Shown: in pieces, positions 1 to 8,050 of the stretch
How the letters are laid out: each line of letters starts with the position of its first letter
Position numbering within the stretch: the first letter of the stretch is position 1
From: Olivibacter oleidegradans
GTDB lineage: Bacteria > Bacteroidota > Bacteroidia > Sphingobacteriales > Sphingobacteriaceae
Direction: 5' to 3'
Length of the DNA stretch: 64,000 bases
Assembly: GCF_042432805.1 (NCBI RefSeq)
Contig: NZ_JBHLWO010000007.1
Coordinates: forward strand, 62,001 to 126,000
The notes under the pieces: generated by a model
What the model saw: the letters and a program-made list of their open reading frames with translations, nothing else
The model's database searches: none
What the model was told of the DNA's origin: nothing
Position numbers and translations under genes: made by a program

Positions 1-226
1 CTACTGGATGATCATGAGCTTGGGCGGAGAATTCTCCATAAAATCTGATCGATTCAGGAATTATAGTCACTGTCAACTCTTCTGCGATCTCTCTAATTAG
101 AGCTTCTATATCTGATTCGCCTGCCTCACGCTTACCGCCGGGAAGATAATAGGTGTCTTTCCCTCTGCTGCGTGTCGATAGGATTCGGCCGTCTTTAATT
201 TCAATGAGTGCAAGTTTGTCGATCAT
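1..226 (-). CDS. NUDIX hydrolase, partial (runs off the left edge)
   Basis: The first 75 residues of a NUDIX-fold pyrophosphohydrolase are visible, read from an ATG at 226 towards the window edge. The NUDIX box is nearly complete: G-K-R-E-A-G-E, seven residues, then R-E-I-A-E-E, with Thr where the usual late Gly sits. The two Glu after R-E-x-x are the metal ligands of the family. The protein opens directly with a beta strand (MIDKLALIEIKDG) and has no signal peptide, so it is cytosolic. The substrate cannot be told from the fragment; the short N-terminus resembles small NUDIX proteins acting on nucleotides or related diphosphates. The remainder lies outside the window. Confidence 0.8.
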   Translation of the reverse strand, partial: MIDKLALIEIKDGRILSTRSRGKDTYYLPGGKREAGESDIEALIREIAEELTVTIIPESIRFYGEFSAQAHDHPV

Positions 227-274
227 TCCCTTTATTATGATTGATAGCCTAAGGCATGTTTGCTCATGGCGATA

Positions 275-793
275 TTAAGTGTTATGTTTAGTGTTTTGTT
301 CAATTTCGGAAAGCCTTAATTCATTCTTTCTTTGAGCCCAAAAGCCAATGATTATCAAAATCATTCCTGTCATAATCGATACATCCGCCATATTAAAAAT
401 ACCTGTTTTAATGAAAAGGTAATCAATGTGCATAAAATCCGTGACCGATCCATAGAGAATTCTGTCGTAAAGATTGCCTATTCCGCCACCAAGCGCAAAG
501 GCAATACCTACCGATAGCCAGGCTGAGTTTTTGTCTTGCTGTATTAAGTAATAAAGGCCGAATAGTAAAATTAGGGCAGGAAGTATGGATAGAAATATGA
601 TTTTTACGATTCCGGGCAGGTTGTTGCCCAAGCTTAAAAAAGCACCGCTATTTTCTACTTTAGTTAAGACAAAATACCTGTCGACAATCTTAATCTCTTC
701 ATAGTAATCAATTTTTTCACGAACGATGCGTTTTGATACTTGATCGCAGCCCACATTTATTAGTACCAATAGTAGGAGTAATATAGTTCTCAT
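275..793 (-). CDS. lspA: Lipoprotein signal peptidase (signal peptidase II)
   Basis: Inner-membrane aspartyl peptidase that removes the signal peptide of diacylglyceryl-modified prolipoproteins. The 172-residue form starting at the ATG at 793 begins with a hydrophobic helix and carries all family blocks: D-Q-x-x-K near residue 17, N-S-G-A-F at 48-52, G-N-x-x-D-R at 106-111, V-T-D-F with catalytic Asp119, and F-N-M-A-D with catalytic Asp137. Four hydrophobic segments fit the known fold. The frame is open upstream to 871, but that 26-residue extension is charged and unlike the family, so the internal ATG is preferred. The many lipoproteins in this window would be its substrates. Confidence 0.93.
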   Translation of the reverse strand: MRTILLLLLVLINVGCDQVSKRIVREKIDYYEEIKIVDRYFVLTKVENSGAFLSLGNNLPGIVKIIFLSILPALILLFGLYYLIQQDKNSAWLSVGIAFALGGGIGNLYDRILYGSVTDFMHIDYLFIKTGIFNMADVSIMTGMILIIIGFWAQRKNELRLSEIEQNTKHNT

Positions 794-934
794 CTTCTCA
801 ATAACCTGTTGACCCTTTTTTTTTCGAAGTTCGGGCAATACCGATTTGCAAGATAATACTAAAACTTCCATTTAGCAAGACCATTCGTAGAAGAGAAGTA
901 TATTAGTTTAGGCGATGGTTGCGCTTTTATTGAT

Positions 935-965
935 ACCATCTGGCAGCCTTTGCCTGCCAGATGGT
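935..965 (-). terminator. Hairpin after the SDR gene
   Basis: A perfect 12-bp stem (935-946 with 954-965) and 7-nt loop lie just beyond the stop of the SDR gene on the minus strand. The U-tract is weak, so it is either an imperfect intrinsic terminator or a 3'-end stabiliser. Confidence 0.5.
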
Positions 966-981
966 TAGTAAATGACTTTGG

Positions 982-1722
982 CTAGGCGTTTAAACCGCCA
1001 TCAATGGTAAGTGAAGTGCCGGTGATATACTTGCTTTCTTCACTTGCCAAGAACGCCACTAAATTGGCAATATCACTCCCGGTACCATAATCTGATAAAG
1101 CCATTCTGCTTCGTAAAAAATCTGCCAACTCGGTGTTTGCAGGATTCATATCTGTATCAATTGGACCTGGTTGCACAACATTAACGGTGATGTTTTTTGG
1201 TCCTAGGTCCCGAGCCAGCCCTCTAGTAAAACCGGTTAATGCAGATTTACTCATTGTATAAAGTGTTGTTTGTGCACTCAGTGCATTCTCCGCCATATTG
1301 CTTCCAATATTAATAATCCGACCACCGTTGGGCATACTTTTTACTGTTTCCAATGCTGCTATAAACAAGGCCCGAACGTTAATATTCATAATTTGTTCAT
1401 AATCTTCCAATGTATGCTCTTCAAAGGGCCTACCAATATAAATACCGGCATTGTTAACAAGAATATCAATAGGACCAAAGGCAGATACAACCTGTTGAAT
1501 AGCGCTTTGTATTGCCTGCGGATCCGCGCTATCTGCTTGTATGGCATTCACTTGTTTGCCCGCTTTTTGAAGCCTATCACGGAGCTGTTCAGCTTTTTCC
1601 GGCGATTTTGCATAGGTAAATGAAACATGCGCTCCTTCTGTAGCGAGTTTTTCTACAATGGCGGCACCAATTCCTCTGCTGCCACCTGTAACCAAGACTA
1701 TCTTGTTTTTCAATCTTTCCAT
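982..1722 (-). CDS. SDR-family NAD(P)-dependent oxidoreductase
   Basis: Classical short-chain dehydrogenase/reductase of 246 residues. The dinucleotide-binding turn V-T-G-G-S-R-G-I-G is at 11-19, N-N-A-G at 90-93, and the catalytic Ser141, Tyr155 and Lys159 (Y-T-M-S-K) are all present. The closing I-T-G-T-x-L-x-I-D-G-G pattern is typical of the FabG-like 3-oxoacyl-ACP reductase subgroup, but such proteins act on many substrates. It is transcribed divergently from an HxlR-type regulator across an 87-bp gap that contains a palindromic operator, so the reductase is probably that regulator's target, perhaps responding to an electrophile or quinone. The true substrate is unknown. Confidence 0.9.
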   Translation of the reverse strand: MERLKNKIVLVTGGSRGIGAAIVEKLATEGAHVSFTYAKSPEKAEQLRDRLQKAGKQVNAIQADSADPQAIQSAIQQVVSAFGPIDILVNNAGIYIGRPFEEHTLEDYEQIMNINVRALFIAALETVKSMPNGGRIINIGSNMAENALSAQTTLYTMSKSALTGFTRGLARDLGPKNITVNVVQPGPIDTDMNPANTELADFLRSRMALSDYGTGSDIANLVAFLASEESKYITGTSLTIDGGLNA

Positions 1723-1758
1723 TGGTAATTTTTTTTACCAAAAGTAGGTTCTTAACTT

Positions 1759-1766
1759 TATATTTG
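1759..1766 (+). promoter_or_regulatory. -7 promoter element of the HxlR regulator gene
   Basis: TATATTTG matches the Bacteroidota -7 box (TAnnTTTG) and sits 43 bp before the regulator's start codon. A -33 TTG at ideal spacing is not clear. The palindrome at 1782-1798 would then lie just downstream of the transcription start. Confidence 0.4.
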
Positions 1767-1781
1767 TAAGTACAGATTAAA

Positions 1782-1798
1782 TTGTTAGGTACTAACAA
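1782..1798. promoter_or_regulatory. Palindromic operator in the SDR/HxlR divergent promoter
   Basis: Perfect inverted repeat TTGTTAG-GTA-CTAACAA, the only long palindrome in the divergent gap, 12 bp before the regulator's ATG. HxlR proteins bind as dimers to such sites and often repress themselves and a divergent oxidoreductase. A related half-site (TTGTAAGTAC, 1764-1773) lies next to it. Confidence 0.6.
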
Positions 1799-1809
1799 AA
1801 ACGTAAGAA

Positions 1810-2190
1810 ATGAGAAAAGAAACATCTACCAATGCTTTGAATGAGAAGCAAATTAATGATACTTGCGGTATGGCATATTCATTATCTATTATTGGAGGCA
1901 GGTGGAAACCGGCCATACTTTGTCGACTTGCTTATGGGAAAATGCGTTATAGTGATCTGAAGAACTCAATTGACGGCATTTCTGAGCGAATGTTGGTGGC
2001 TCAACTCCGAGAGTTGGAAAAGGATTATATTGTAAAACGTAATGTCTATGCTGTGGTGCCACCTCGCGTTGAGTACGAATTGACAGACCTTGGCCTAACG
2101 ATGCGGCCTATGTTGCAGGCAATGTCCGACTGGGGGAATATGCATCGTAAAACAACGGTCAGAAAAAAGGATGACACTGCTGTTGCTTAG
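1810..2190 (+). CDS. HxlR-family winged-helix transcriptional regulator
   Basis: A 126-residue regulator with the HxlR signature: C-G-M-A near residue 19 followed by L-S-I-I-G-G-R-W-K-P, then L-R-x-L-E-K-D-Y-I-V and R-V-E-Y-E-L-T-D-L-G. These give a compact winged helix with flanking helices for dimerisation. The cysteine at the start of the domain is the redox- or electrophile-sensing residue in several relatives. It stands back to back with an SDR oxidoreductase, with a perfect palindrome between them, so it probably controls both itself and the reductase. The signal is unknown. Its 3' end faces the Nramp gene with a 21-bp gap and no clear terminator. Confidence 0.9.
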   Translation: MRKETSTNALNEKQINDTCGMAYSLSIIGGRWKPAILCRLAYGKMRYSDLKNSIDGISERMLVAQLRELEKDYIVKRNVYAVVPPRVEYELTDLGLTMRPMLQAMSDWGNMHRKTTVRKKDDTAVA

Positions 2191-2211
2191 TGTTTTAGAA
2201 GAGCGGGCAGA

Positions 2212-4077
2212 TTATTGGGCAATAAAGACTGGAATATCGACGCGGTGTCTGAGCCTATTAACGGTTTCCCCATAAATAAAGTCCTTAAGACCGCGATGCC
2301 CATGGCTACCTACGATCAGGAGGTCTGCTTGGTAATAGTTGCATACCTTGGCAATGAATTTCACCCGGTTTTTATGGCCCACCTCAAAGCTTGTTTCAAA
2401 GCCTTGGTCTTTAAAAAGCTGAATATAACGGGACATTCTTGCTTCGTCGTGACGTTTCTCGTAATCATCTGTGTCTTCTTCCATCATTCGGGAAGATGCG
2501 CTTTCCGCCACATGGATTAGAATAAACTGCGTGCCGGGTTTGGCAAGCTTAAGTGCATATGAAACCACTAAGGGATCAGATGAAGAATAGTCTAGTGCTA
2601 GCGCGATACGGTTGAAAGCGGGTGTTTCCAATACAGAATCTTGAAAAGGCGGATGGACTTCCATATTCACTTTTTTCTTAAGTTTAATTATAGGGTAAAG
2701 GACCGTTAGTAGCAACAGTACAAATAATCCCACGCCACCTATAATCAGTAGTGCCGTCAGCCAAGGGTTGTTAAATACTTTAATCCAGTTTGTGATTTCT
2801 TCGTATACCAACTGAAAGTTTAGGAAGGATATAATGACTGCGATTGTCCATGCAATTATTTTAAGACCCGTTGAAATAGCAAAGACCCCCATCCGTTTCC
2901 GATCGCTGACAAAATGGATAAGCGGAATAACTGCAAAAGCTAACTGCATGCTTAATAAAACCTGACTAAAAACAAGCATTGGTCCCACTTCGTCATCACC
3001 GGCAATATAAATTACTAGAATAGCAGGAACAATGGCCAATAAGCGTGTCAACATGCGTCGTAAAGCTGGGCTAATACGCAAGCGTAGATAGCCCTCCATC
3101 ACAATTTGCCCAGCCAATGTTCCGGTAACAGTTGAGCTTTGACCGGCCAGAATCAGTGCGACGGCAAATAGTCTGGGGGCCCATTCACTGCCCAATGTTG
3201 GTGCTAATAATTTATGCGCGTCCTGTAATTCGGCAACGTTATTCATGCCGTTTTTGTGAAACACGGAAGCAGCCAGAATCAAGATCGCGGCATTGACGAA
3301 AAACGCAAGATTGAGGGCAATTGCCGTGTCCCAAAAATTATACTTCAGTGCTTTTCTAATAGAAGATTCATCTCGATTGATTTTGCGGGTTTGCACAAGA
3401 GCAGAATGCAGATAAAGATTATGAGGCATTACCGTTGCACCGATAATCCCGATACTAATATAGAGCGCGGCTGTGTTCGGGATGGATGGTATAAAACCGC
3501 TGGCGATAGAGGCCATATCCGGTTGCGCCAAAATCATTTCAACGAGAAAACACATGCCAATCATGAAAATCAAACCAATAATGAACATTTCCATCTTTCG
3601 CATTCCTAAGCGTTGAAGATAAAGTAGCAGAAAAGTGTCCAGGAAACTAATAGCAACACCCCATAAGAGATCCAATCCAAACAAAAGATTCAGTCCGATT
3701 GCCATACCTAACACTTCTGCTAAATCACAGGCAGCAATAGCTATCTCGGCAAGAATGTACAAAATGAAATTCATTTTTTTCGGATAGGTCTCCCGATTAC
3801 ACTGGGCTAAATCCTTGCCCCAAACTATGCCGAGTCGTGCCGTTAAGCTTTGTAACACCAGTGCCATCATGTTACTCATTAATAAGACCCAAATTAGTGT
3901 ATAGCCAAACTGGCTACCTCCTGCTAGATCTGTCGCCCAGTTTCCCGGGTCCATATAGCCTACGCTTATTAGATAAGCAGGGCCAAAGAAACTCAAGATC
4001 TTTTTAAATCGCGACCCTTTTATATCGGTCTCAACGCTTTGATGTACTTCCTCTAACGATTTGTGTTGGTTGTTCAA
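2212..4077 (-). CDS. Nramp divalent-metal transporter fused to a C-terminal UspA domain
   Basis: A 621-residue two-part protein. Residues 1 to about 470 form an Nramp/MntH proton-coupled metal importer: D-P-G-N at 43-46, and A-T-V-M-P-H-N at 214-220 with the Ala/Met pair that gives transition-metal selectivity, among roughly eleven hydrophobic segments. Residues about 488-621 form a universal-stress (UspA) domain ending in the nucleotide-binding motif G-S-H-G-(x9)-G-E-T-V; the usual Ser/Thr after the last Gly is Glu. Stand-alone MntH is about 410-450 residues, so the C-terminal part is a true addition. It probably imports Mn2+ or Fe2+ with the cytosolic Usp domain acting as an ATP-responsive regulator. 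The last point is inference. Confidence 0.92.
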   Translation of the reverse strand: MNNQHKSLEEVHQSVETDIKGSRFKKILSFFGPAYLISVGYMDPGNWATDLAGGSQFGYTLIWVLLMSNMMALVLQSLTARLGIVWGKDLAQCNRETYPKKMNFILYILAEIAIAACDLAEVLGMAIGLNLLFGLDLLWGVAISFLDTFLLLYLQRLGMRKMEMFIIGLIFMIGMCFLVEMILAQPDMASIASGFIPSIPNTAALYISIGIIGATVMPHNLYLHSALVQTRKINRDESSIRKALKYNFWDTAIALNLAFFVNAAILILAASVFHKNGMNNVAELQDAHKLLAPTLGSEWAPRLFAVALILAGQSSTVTGTLAGQIVMEGYLRLRISPALRRMLTRLLAIVPAILVIYIAGDDEVGPMLVFSQVLLSMQLAFAVIPLIHFVSDRKRMGVFAISTGLKIIAWTIAVIISFLNFQLVYEEITNWIKVFNNPWLTALLIIGGVGLFVLLLLTVLYPIIKLKKKVNMEVHPPFQDSVLETPAFNRIALALDYSSSDPLVVSYALKLAKPGTQFILIHVAESASSRMMEEDTDDYEKRHDEARMSRYIQLFKDQGFETSFEVGHKNRVKFIAKVCNYYQADLLIVGSHGHRGLKDFIYGETVNRLRHRVDIPVFIAQ

Positions 4078-4359
4078 TGTTTTCGTCTAATAAAAATGTA
4101 ATTCCTATCCTCAAACAGACAATATATTCAGAATGTTTTTAGTGTTGCTTAACTAAAAAGTTTTGCTTGGCTAACTTATGAATTTTATAGTAGAAAATCA
4201 ATAGCCGTTCGCAAGTTCGTATACTGCTGCCTGATCGGTCTGTTTTCTTGAATTGTAGAATGGCCGTATCTCTTCATACGTCTTTGTTTGATAAAAATTT
4301 AAATTTTTCAATCAATTTGCAATGGTCACTGTTTTAATAAAGAAAGAAAGGAGTTTGTT

Positions 4360-4581
4360 ATGACGATTACTGTTCGAGAACCTGGTACCAAGGCATTTAT
4401 AAATATTAATGCGTATCCTGAAGAATACCAAGACTCAACGGCGTGGCGGATACAATACCCAGGAATTAAACCCTTCCTAATGATCAAGCGAGACGGTGAA
4501 TGGATAATGGTCGATCACGAAGCAATTAATATTGAAGTAGCCGAAGCTGTAATTGAGGCAATGAAACAAGTTGACAATTAA
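4360..4581 (+). CDS. Small hypothetical protein (73 aa)
   Basis: Not recognised. A 73-residue soluble protein with beta-rich spacing (I-T-V-R-E-P-G, A-F-I-N-I-N-A) and a C-terminal helix (I-E-V-A-E-A-V-I-E-A-M-K). An AAGGAG-like run precedes the ATG, unusual in this phylum and supportive of a real start. It has no signal peptide, cysteine or membrane segment. It lies 48 bp before an NlpE-like lipoprotein gene in the same direction, so the two may be co-transcribed, though nothing in the protein suggests a shared role. Confidence 0.6.
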   Translation: MTITVREPGTKAFININAYPEEYQDSTAWRIQYPGIKPFLMIKRDGEWIMVDHEAINIEVAEAVIEAMKQVDN

Positions 4582-4629
4582 TGTTTCGATTTGGTATCGC
4601 TTTTGCTAAATAGCAGTAAAAATAAAGCT

Positions 4630-5103
4630 ATGATTAAAAGAATTTTGACTTACGTACTTGTCAGCGGCATATTTTGGAGCTGCAATAACGGAACAAAAGG
4701 CACCGGGGATATAAATACTACCGACACTACGACTGAGGAGTATGTACCAATCGATGCCACATCTGATACGGCGGATATGCATAACGCACAAAACTCATTG
4801 GATGTTATTGGAATTTATAAGGGTGTGCTACCCTGCGCCGATTGTGAAGGGATAAATACCGAGTTGGAATTGAAAGCAGACAGCACTTACACATTAAAAA
4901 ATAGCTACTTGGGTAAAGGAGACAGTCAGTCCTTCGAAGAAGATGGCCGCTATGTTTGGATTGATGGGAGCACGATTGAGTTAAAAGGAGGCAGGGATGC
5001 ACCTGGTAAGTACTTTGTAGGTGAAAACACCCTTACACAGCTCGATATGAACGGTGATAAAATAACCGGGGCGCTGGCTGACAAATACATTTTACGAAAA
5101 TAA
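4630..5103 (+). CDS. NlpE-like lipoprotein (copper-resistance/envelope-stress family)
   Basis: A 157-residue lipoprotein. The signal peptide ends at F-W-S-C with lipidated Cys18. After a Thr/Asp-rich linker comes the NlpE N-terminal beta-barrel signature: G-x-L-P-C-A-D-C-x-G-I-x-T-x-L with Cys69 and Cys72, then L-x-x-D-x-x-Y. In E. coli, NlpE relays surface and metal stress through such a CxxC; Bacteroidota carry only the N-terminal domain, as here. The ATG at 4630 is preferred to the TTG at 4591 because it starts a normal lipoprotein signal peptide. Copper or redox sensing is inferred from family and the CxxC. Confidence 0.85.
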   Translation: MIKRILTYVLVSGIFWSCNNGTKGTGDINTTDTTTEEYVPIDATSDTADMHNAQNSLDVIGIYKGVLPCADCEGINTELELKADSTYTLKNSYLGKGDSQSFEEDGRYVWIDGSTIELKGGRDAPGKYFVGENTLTQLDMNGDKITGALADKYILRK

Positions 5104-5125
5104 AGACCGTATACGGAAATTGAAG

Positions 5126-5150
5126 AACGTGTCGCAATGACACGTTTTTC
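5126..5150 (+). terminator. Intrinsic terminator after the NlpE-like gene
   Basis: An 8-bp perfect stem (AACGTGTC with GACACGTT) with loop GCAAT is followed by a T-run, 23 bp after the stop codon. Confidence 0.75.
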
Positions 5151-5281
5151 AATCTTGTTCACTACCGTTCTTAGCAGACAGTCCTTTTTTTCGTTTATTT
5201 TTTTACGCAATCGGTTGATCCCCCTTTTCATTTTCTATCTTCTTTTATTTCGCGTAGTTTGCCATCAAAATCAATTATGAT

Positions 5282-6574
5282 ATGCAAGTAAAACGCGTCG
5301 TGCTTCTCTTTAGCAGTTTGTTAATTATCATTTATCAAAGTCTCGGACAAACCAAGCCCATTCCGGAAAACATTGTGAAAATACCGATTGGCGGAAATTC
5401 TTGGCAAACGGGTACGACTTCCGGAAAGGATAATCTAATTTCGAAAGCGGGTATCAAACAATGGGACGACCCGAAGAAAGGCTTCAAGACATTCGTACGG
5501 CTAGAAAAAGTAGGTACCTTAACAATTTGGTTAGATGCGAAAATTAATGAACCCAGTGCCTTGCAGGTTACGGTTGCAGGAGAGACGAAAACCGTAAATC
5601 TGAAGGCCCAGCATAAAAAAATGGTTTACCTGGGCGACTGGGTCATCCGTGATACAGGATATACAGTCATTAACATACATGGTCGACCAGTTAATTTGAG
5701 TAATATAGAATATTTAGGAATCCATGGCACTGCGGTTAATGATCGTGTTCATTTTGTCAAAAATGATGAAGGAAATTTTTTCTATTGGGGCAGACGTGGG
5801 CCCTCTACGCATCTGAATTATCAATTGCCTGAAAAGGATATCATGTATTATTATAATGAAGTAACAGTACCGGAAGGTAATGACCTTATTGGGTCTTATT
5901 TTATGGCCAATGGCTTTAGCGGTGGTTATTTTGGTATGCAGGTTAACTCAAAAAGTGAAAGACGTATTCTATTTTCCGTATGGAGCCCTTTCCAAACAGA
6001 CGATCCGAAAACCATTCCACCGGATCATCAAATAAAACTATTAAAAAAAGGTGAAAGAGTACATACGGGTGAATTCGGTAATGAAGGAGCCGGTGGACAA
6101 AGTTATTATAAATTTAACTGGATAGCTGGTAACACTTATAGGTTTTTGTTAAAAGGCGAACCAGTAGCTAATAATTATACAAATTATACGGCGTGGTTCT
6201 ACGCACCTGAAGTTGCTGAATGGAAATTAATTGCTAGTTTTAGTAGACCTCAAACATCAAGCTGGCTTAAAGGCTTTCATTCTTTCTTAGAGAATTTTTC
6301 ACCTGAGGAGGGAATTTTCGAAAGAAAGGTTTATTTCGGAAACCAGTGGGTCATTGATAAAGAAGGGCGTTGGTATGAGGTGAAAAGAGCTAAATTTTCT
6401 GCTGATAATACAGCCCGCGTCGGATATCGGATGGATTACAGTGGTGGAAGTGAGCACGATAAATTTTTTCTGGATAATTTTGGTTTTTTTAGTCATTATA
6501 CCCCCATTGGAGCACAATTTAGCAGATCGACGAACGGCGGCAAACCAACGATCGATTTCAATAAATTGCCATAA
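5282..6574 (+). CDS. Secreted protein with DUF5077 and DUF3472 domains
   Basis: A 430-residue exported protein with signal peptide cleaved near S-L-G-Q-T. The first part (about 30-150) looks like the DUF5077 beta-sandwich. The second (about 180-430) fits DUF3472, recognised by the aromatic-rich G-G-Y-F-G-M-Q-V segment, I-L-F-S-V-W-S-P-F and the closing F-F-S-H-Y-T. These domains occur in Bacteroidota surface proteins near polysaccharide-utilisation genes and are suspected to bind or process glycans; no activity can be assigned. It converges on the SusD/SusC pair and shares a bidirectional hairpin terminator with it, so it may belong to the same nutrient system. Confidence 0.75.
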   Translation: MQVKRVVLLFSSLLIIIYQSLGQTKPIPENIVKIPIGGNSWQTGTTSGKDNLISKAGIKQWDDPKKGFKTFVRLEKVGTLTIWLDAKINEPSALQVTVAGETKTVNLKAQHKKMVYLGDWVIRDTGYTVINIHGRPVNLSNIEYLGIHGTAVNDRVHFVKNDEGNFFYWGRRGPSTHLNYQLPEKDIMYYYNEVTVPEGNDLIGSYFMANGFSGGYFGMQVNSKSERRILFSVWSPFQTDDPKTIPPDHQIKLLKKGERVHTGEFGNEGAGGQSYYKFNWIAGNTYRFLLKGEPVANNYTNYTAWFYAPEVAEWKLIASFSRPQTSSWLKGFHSFLENFSPEEGIFERKVYFGNQWVIDKEGRWYEVKRAKFSADNTARVGYRMDYSGGSEHDKFFLDNFGFFSHYTPIGAQFSRSTNGGKPTIDFNKLP

Positions 6575-6612
6575 AAGGGAGAGGAAAGACTGATTATTAT
6601 TAATATTTTAGG

Positions 6613-6644
6613 GAGCGCATAGATCTACAAAGATCTATGCGCTC
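6613..6644. terminator. Bidirectional hairpin between DUF3472 and susD genes
   Basis: A 14-bp perfect stem (GAGCGCATAGATCT and its complement) with loop ACAA lies between two convergent stop codons. There is no long T-run on either side, so it acts through its very stable stem or as a 3'-end protector. Confidence 0.65.
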
Positions 6645-6661
6645 TGATTGTTAACGATCTG

Positions 6662-8026
6662 TTAGTAACCTGGGTTTTGCGTTAGTTCGCCGTTTAGTAC
6701 AATCTGACTGCTTGGTATAGGATAAAGATAGTAGTTGGGATCTTTTATAACAAGCATTCGATCCAATGCCAGGCCCGTTCTACAGAAATCGAACCAAGCT
6801 TCACCTTCAAACATGAGCTCGCGCTCTTTTTCTTCTTGCACCGCTGTGATGAAATTCTCTATACTGCCAAAAGAATTTATTGGGGGAGGGGTTAGGCCGG
6901 CCCGTTTTTGTACCTCTTGATAAGAATGATAGGCAGCATCGCTGACTGTGCCATCCACTCTCGCTTGTGCTTCAGCATGTATCAGAAAAATTTCAGCAAT
7001 TCGAATAACCGGCAGATTTTGTGTCGCGGGACTTGCCTTGGGGAATTTGCCAATATAATAACGATCGCGCGATCCGAATTTGACCGTGAAGTCCCTTCTT
7101 TTATCTCCCTCGGCATATTTCTCATATACAGTAGTTCCCCTTGCATAAAAGAGCATACTTGGATTATCGTTGCTAACCGAGGCCAAGGGATTGGTTGCTT
7201 GATCATCAAATTGTAATTCGAAAATGGATTCTTGCGTATTCTCCGTTGTCCATATGGACGCGAAATCAGGTATCAGCGTGAAACGTTGACTATTAATAAC
7301 TCCTTGCGCGAGGCTCGCAGCTTGGGAGTAATCACCTGTAATCTGACCGTTGTATAATTGCACTTTAGCGAGCAAAGCCTTCGCTGCAAGGCTCGTTGCT
7401 CGGCCTTTGGATGTGGCATCATCGCCATAACTGTCCGGAAGTGTGGCTGCGTCCTGTAGATCGGTAATAATTTGTTGATAAACTTGATCAATGGGTGTGC
7501 GTGGAATCGCTATGTTTTCCTCTTCTGTTGTGGCAGTTGTCTTTAAAGGTACAGCGCCGAATGCCCTTACTAGGAAAAAGTAATTGAGCGCCCGAACAAA
7601 TTTAGCCTCTCCGACAAATTGCTGTCTCTTTTCAGTTGAGATGCTGCTCTCGGGCATTTCAGGAACCCTGGCTATAATATTGTTGGCTGCATTGATAGTG
7701 GTATAGGTTGCTTGCCACATATTATTGGTCCAAGGGTTGTTTACTTGGATATTATTTGTTCGGAAATTTTCGTATTCGGGATAGACCGAAGCATGACTTA
7801 CATGACCTGCGGAAAATTCGGGAACGATAATGATGGACTGGCCAAAAGAAAAGGAGTTTAGCATTGTCCGGTACATGCCAATTACGGCTGAATTAGCGTT
7901 TGTTTCTGAATTAAAATACTCATCGGGTGTAATCTGGCTAATCGGTTCTTTATCAAGGAAGTCGTTACAAGCCGACAAGGAGGCTGCTAGCAACGTTATT
8001 ATAACGATATTAAAGAATGTCTTCAT
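6662..8026 (-). CDS. SusD/RagB-family nutrient-binding outer-membrane lipoprotein
   Basis: A 454-residue surface lipoprotein that caps the SusC channel and delivers oligosaccharides or peptides. The signal peptide ends L-S-A-C with lipidated Cys, followed by N-D-F-L-D-K-E-P, the hallmark SusD start. The TPR-like helical body and the C-terminal R-x-x-E-L-x-x-E-G-x-x-x-x-D motif (R-E-L-M-F-E-G-E-A-W-F-D) are present. The ATG at 8026 follows an in-frame TTG and is taken as the start. It lies 24 bp downstream of the SusC gene on the same strand. No hydrolase is linked to the pair, so the substrate is unknown. Confidence 0.95.
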   Translation of the reverse strand: MKTFFNIVIITLLAASLSACNDFLDKEPISQITPDEYFNSETNANSAVIGMYRTMLNSFSFGQSIIIVPEFSAGHVSHASVYPEYENFRTNNIQVNNPWTNNMWQATYTTINAANNIIARVPEMPESSISTEKRQQFVGEAKFVRALNYFFLVRAFGAVPLKTTATTEEENIAIPRTPIDQVYQQIITDLQDAATLPDSYGDDATSKGRATSLAAKALLAKVQLYNGQITGDYSQAASLAQGVINSQRFTLIPDFASIWTTENTQESIFELQFDDQATNPLASVSNDNPSMLFYARGTTVYEKYAEGDKRRDFTVKFGSRDRYYIGKFPKASPATQNLPVIRIAEIFLIHAEAQARVDGTVSDAAYHSYQEVQKRAGLTPPPINSFGSIENFITAVQEEKERELMFEGEAWFDFCRTGLALDRMLVIKDPNYYLYPIPSSQIVLNGELTQNPGY

Positions 8027-8050
8027 TGTTTTCAAGTCTATTTTGAACTA

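Noticed and set aside
275..871. Longer lspA start at 871
   Set aside because: The extra 26 residues are charged and lie before a standard N-terminal membrane helix; the ATG at 793 fits the family.
4293..4308. 16-bp palindrome of A and T before the 73-residue gene
   Set aside because: It is made only of A and T in an AT-rich gap, so chance is likely.
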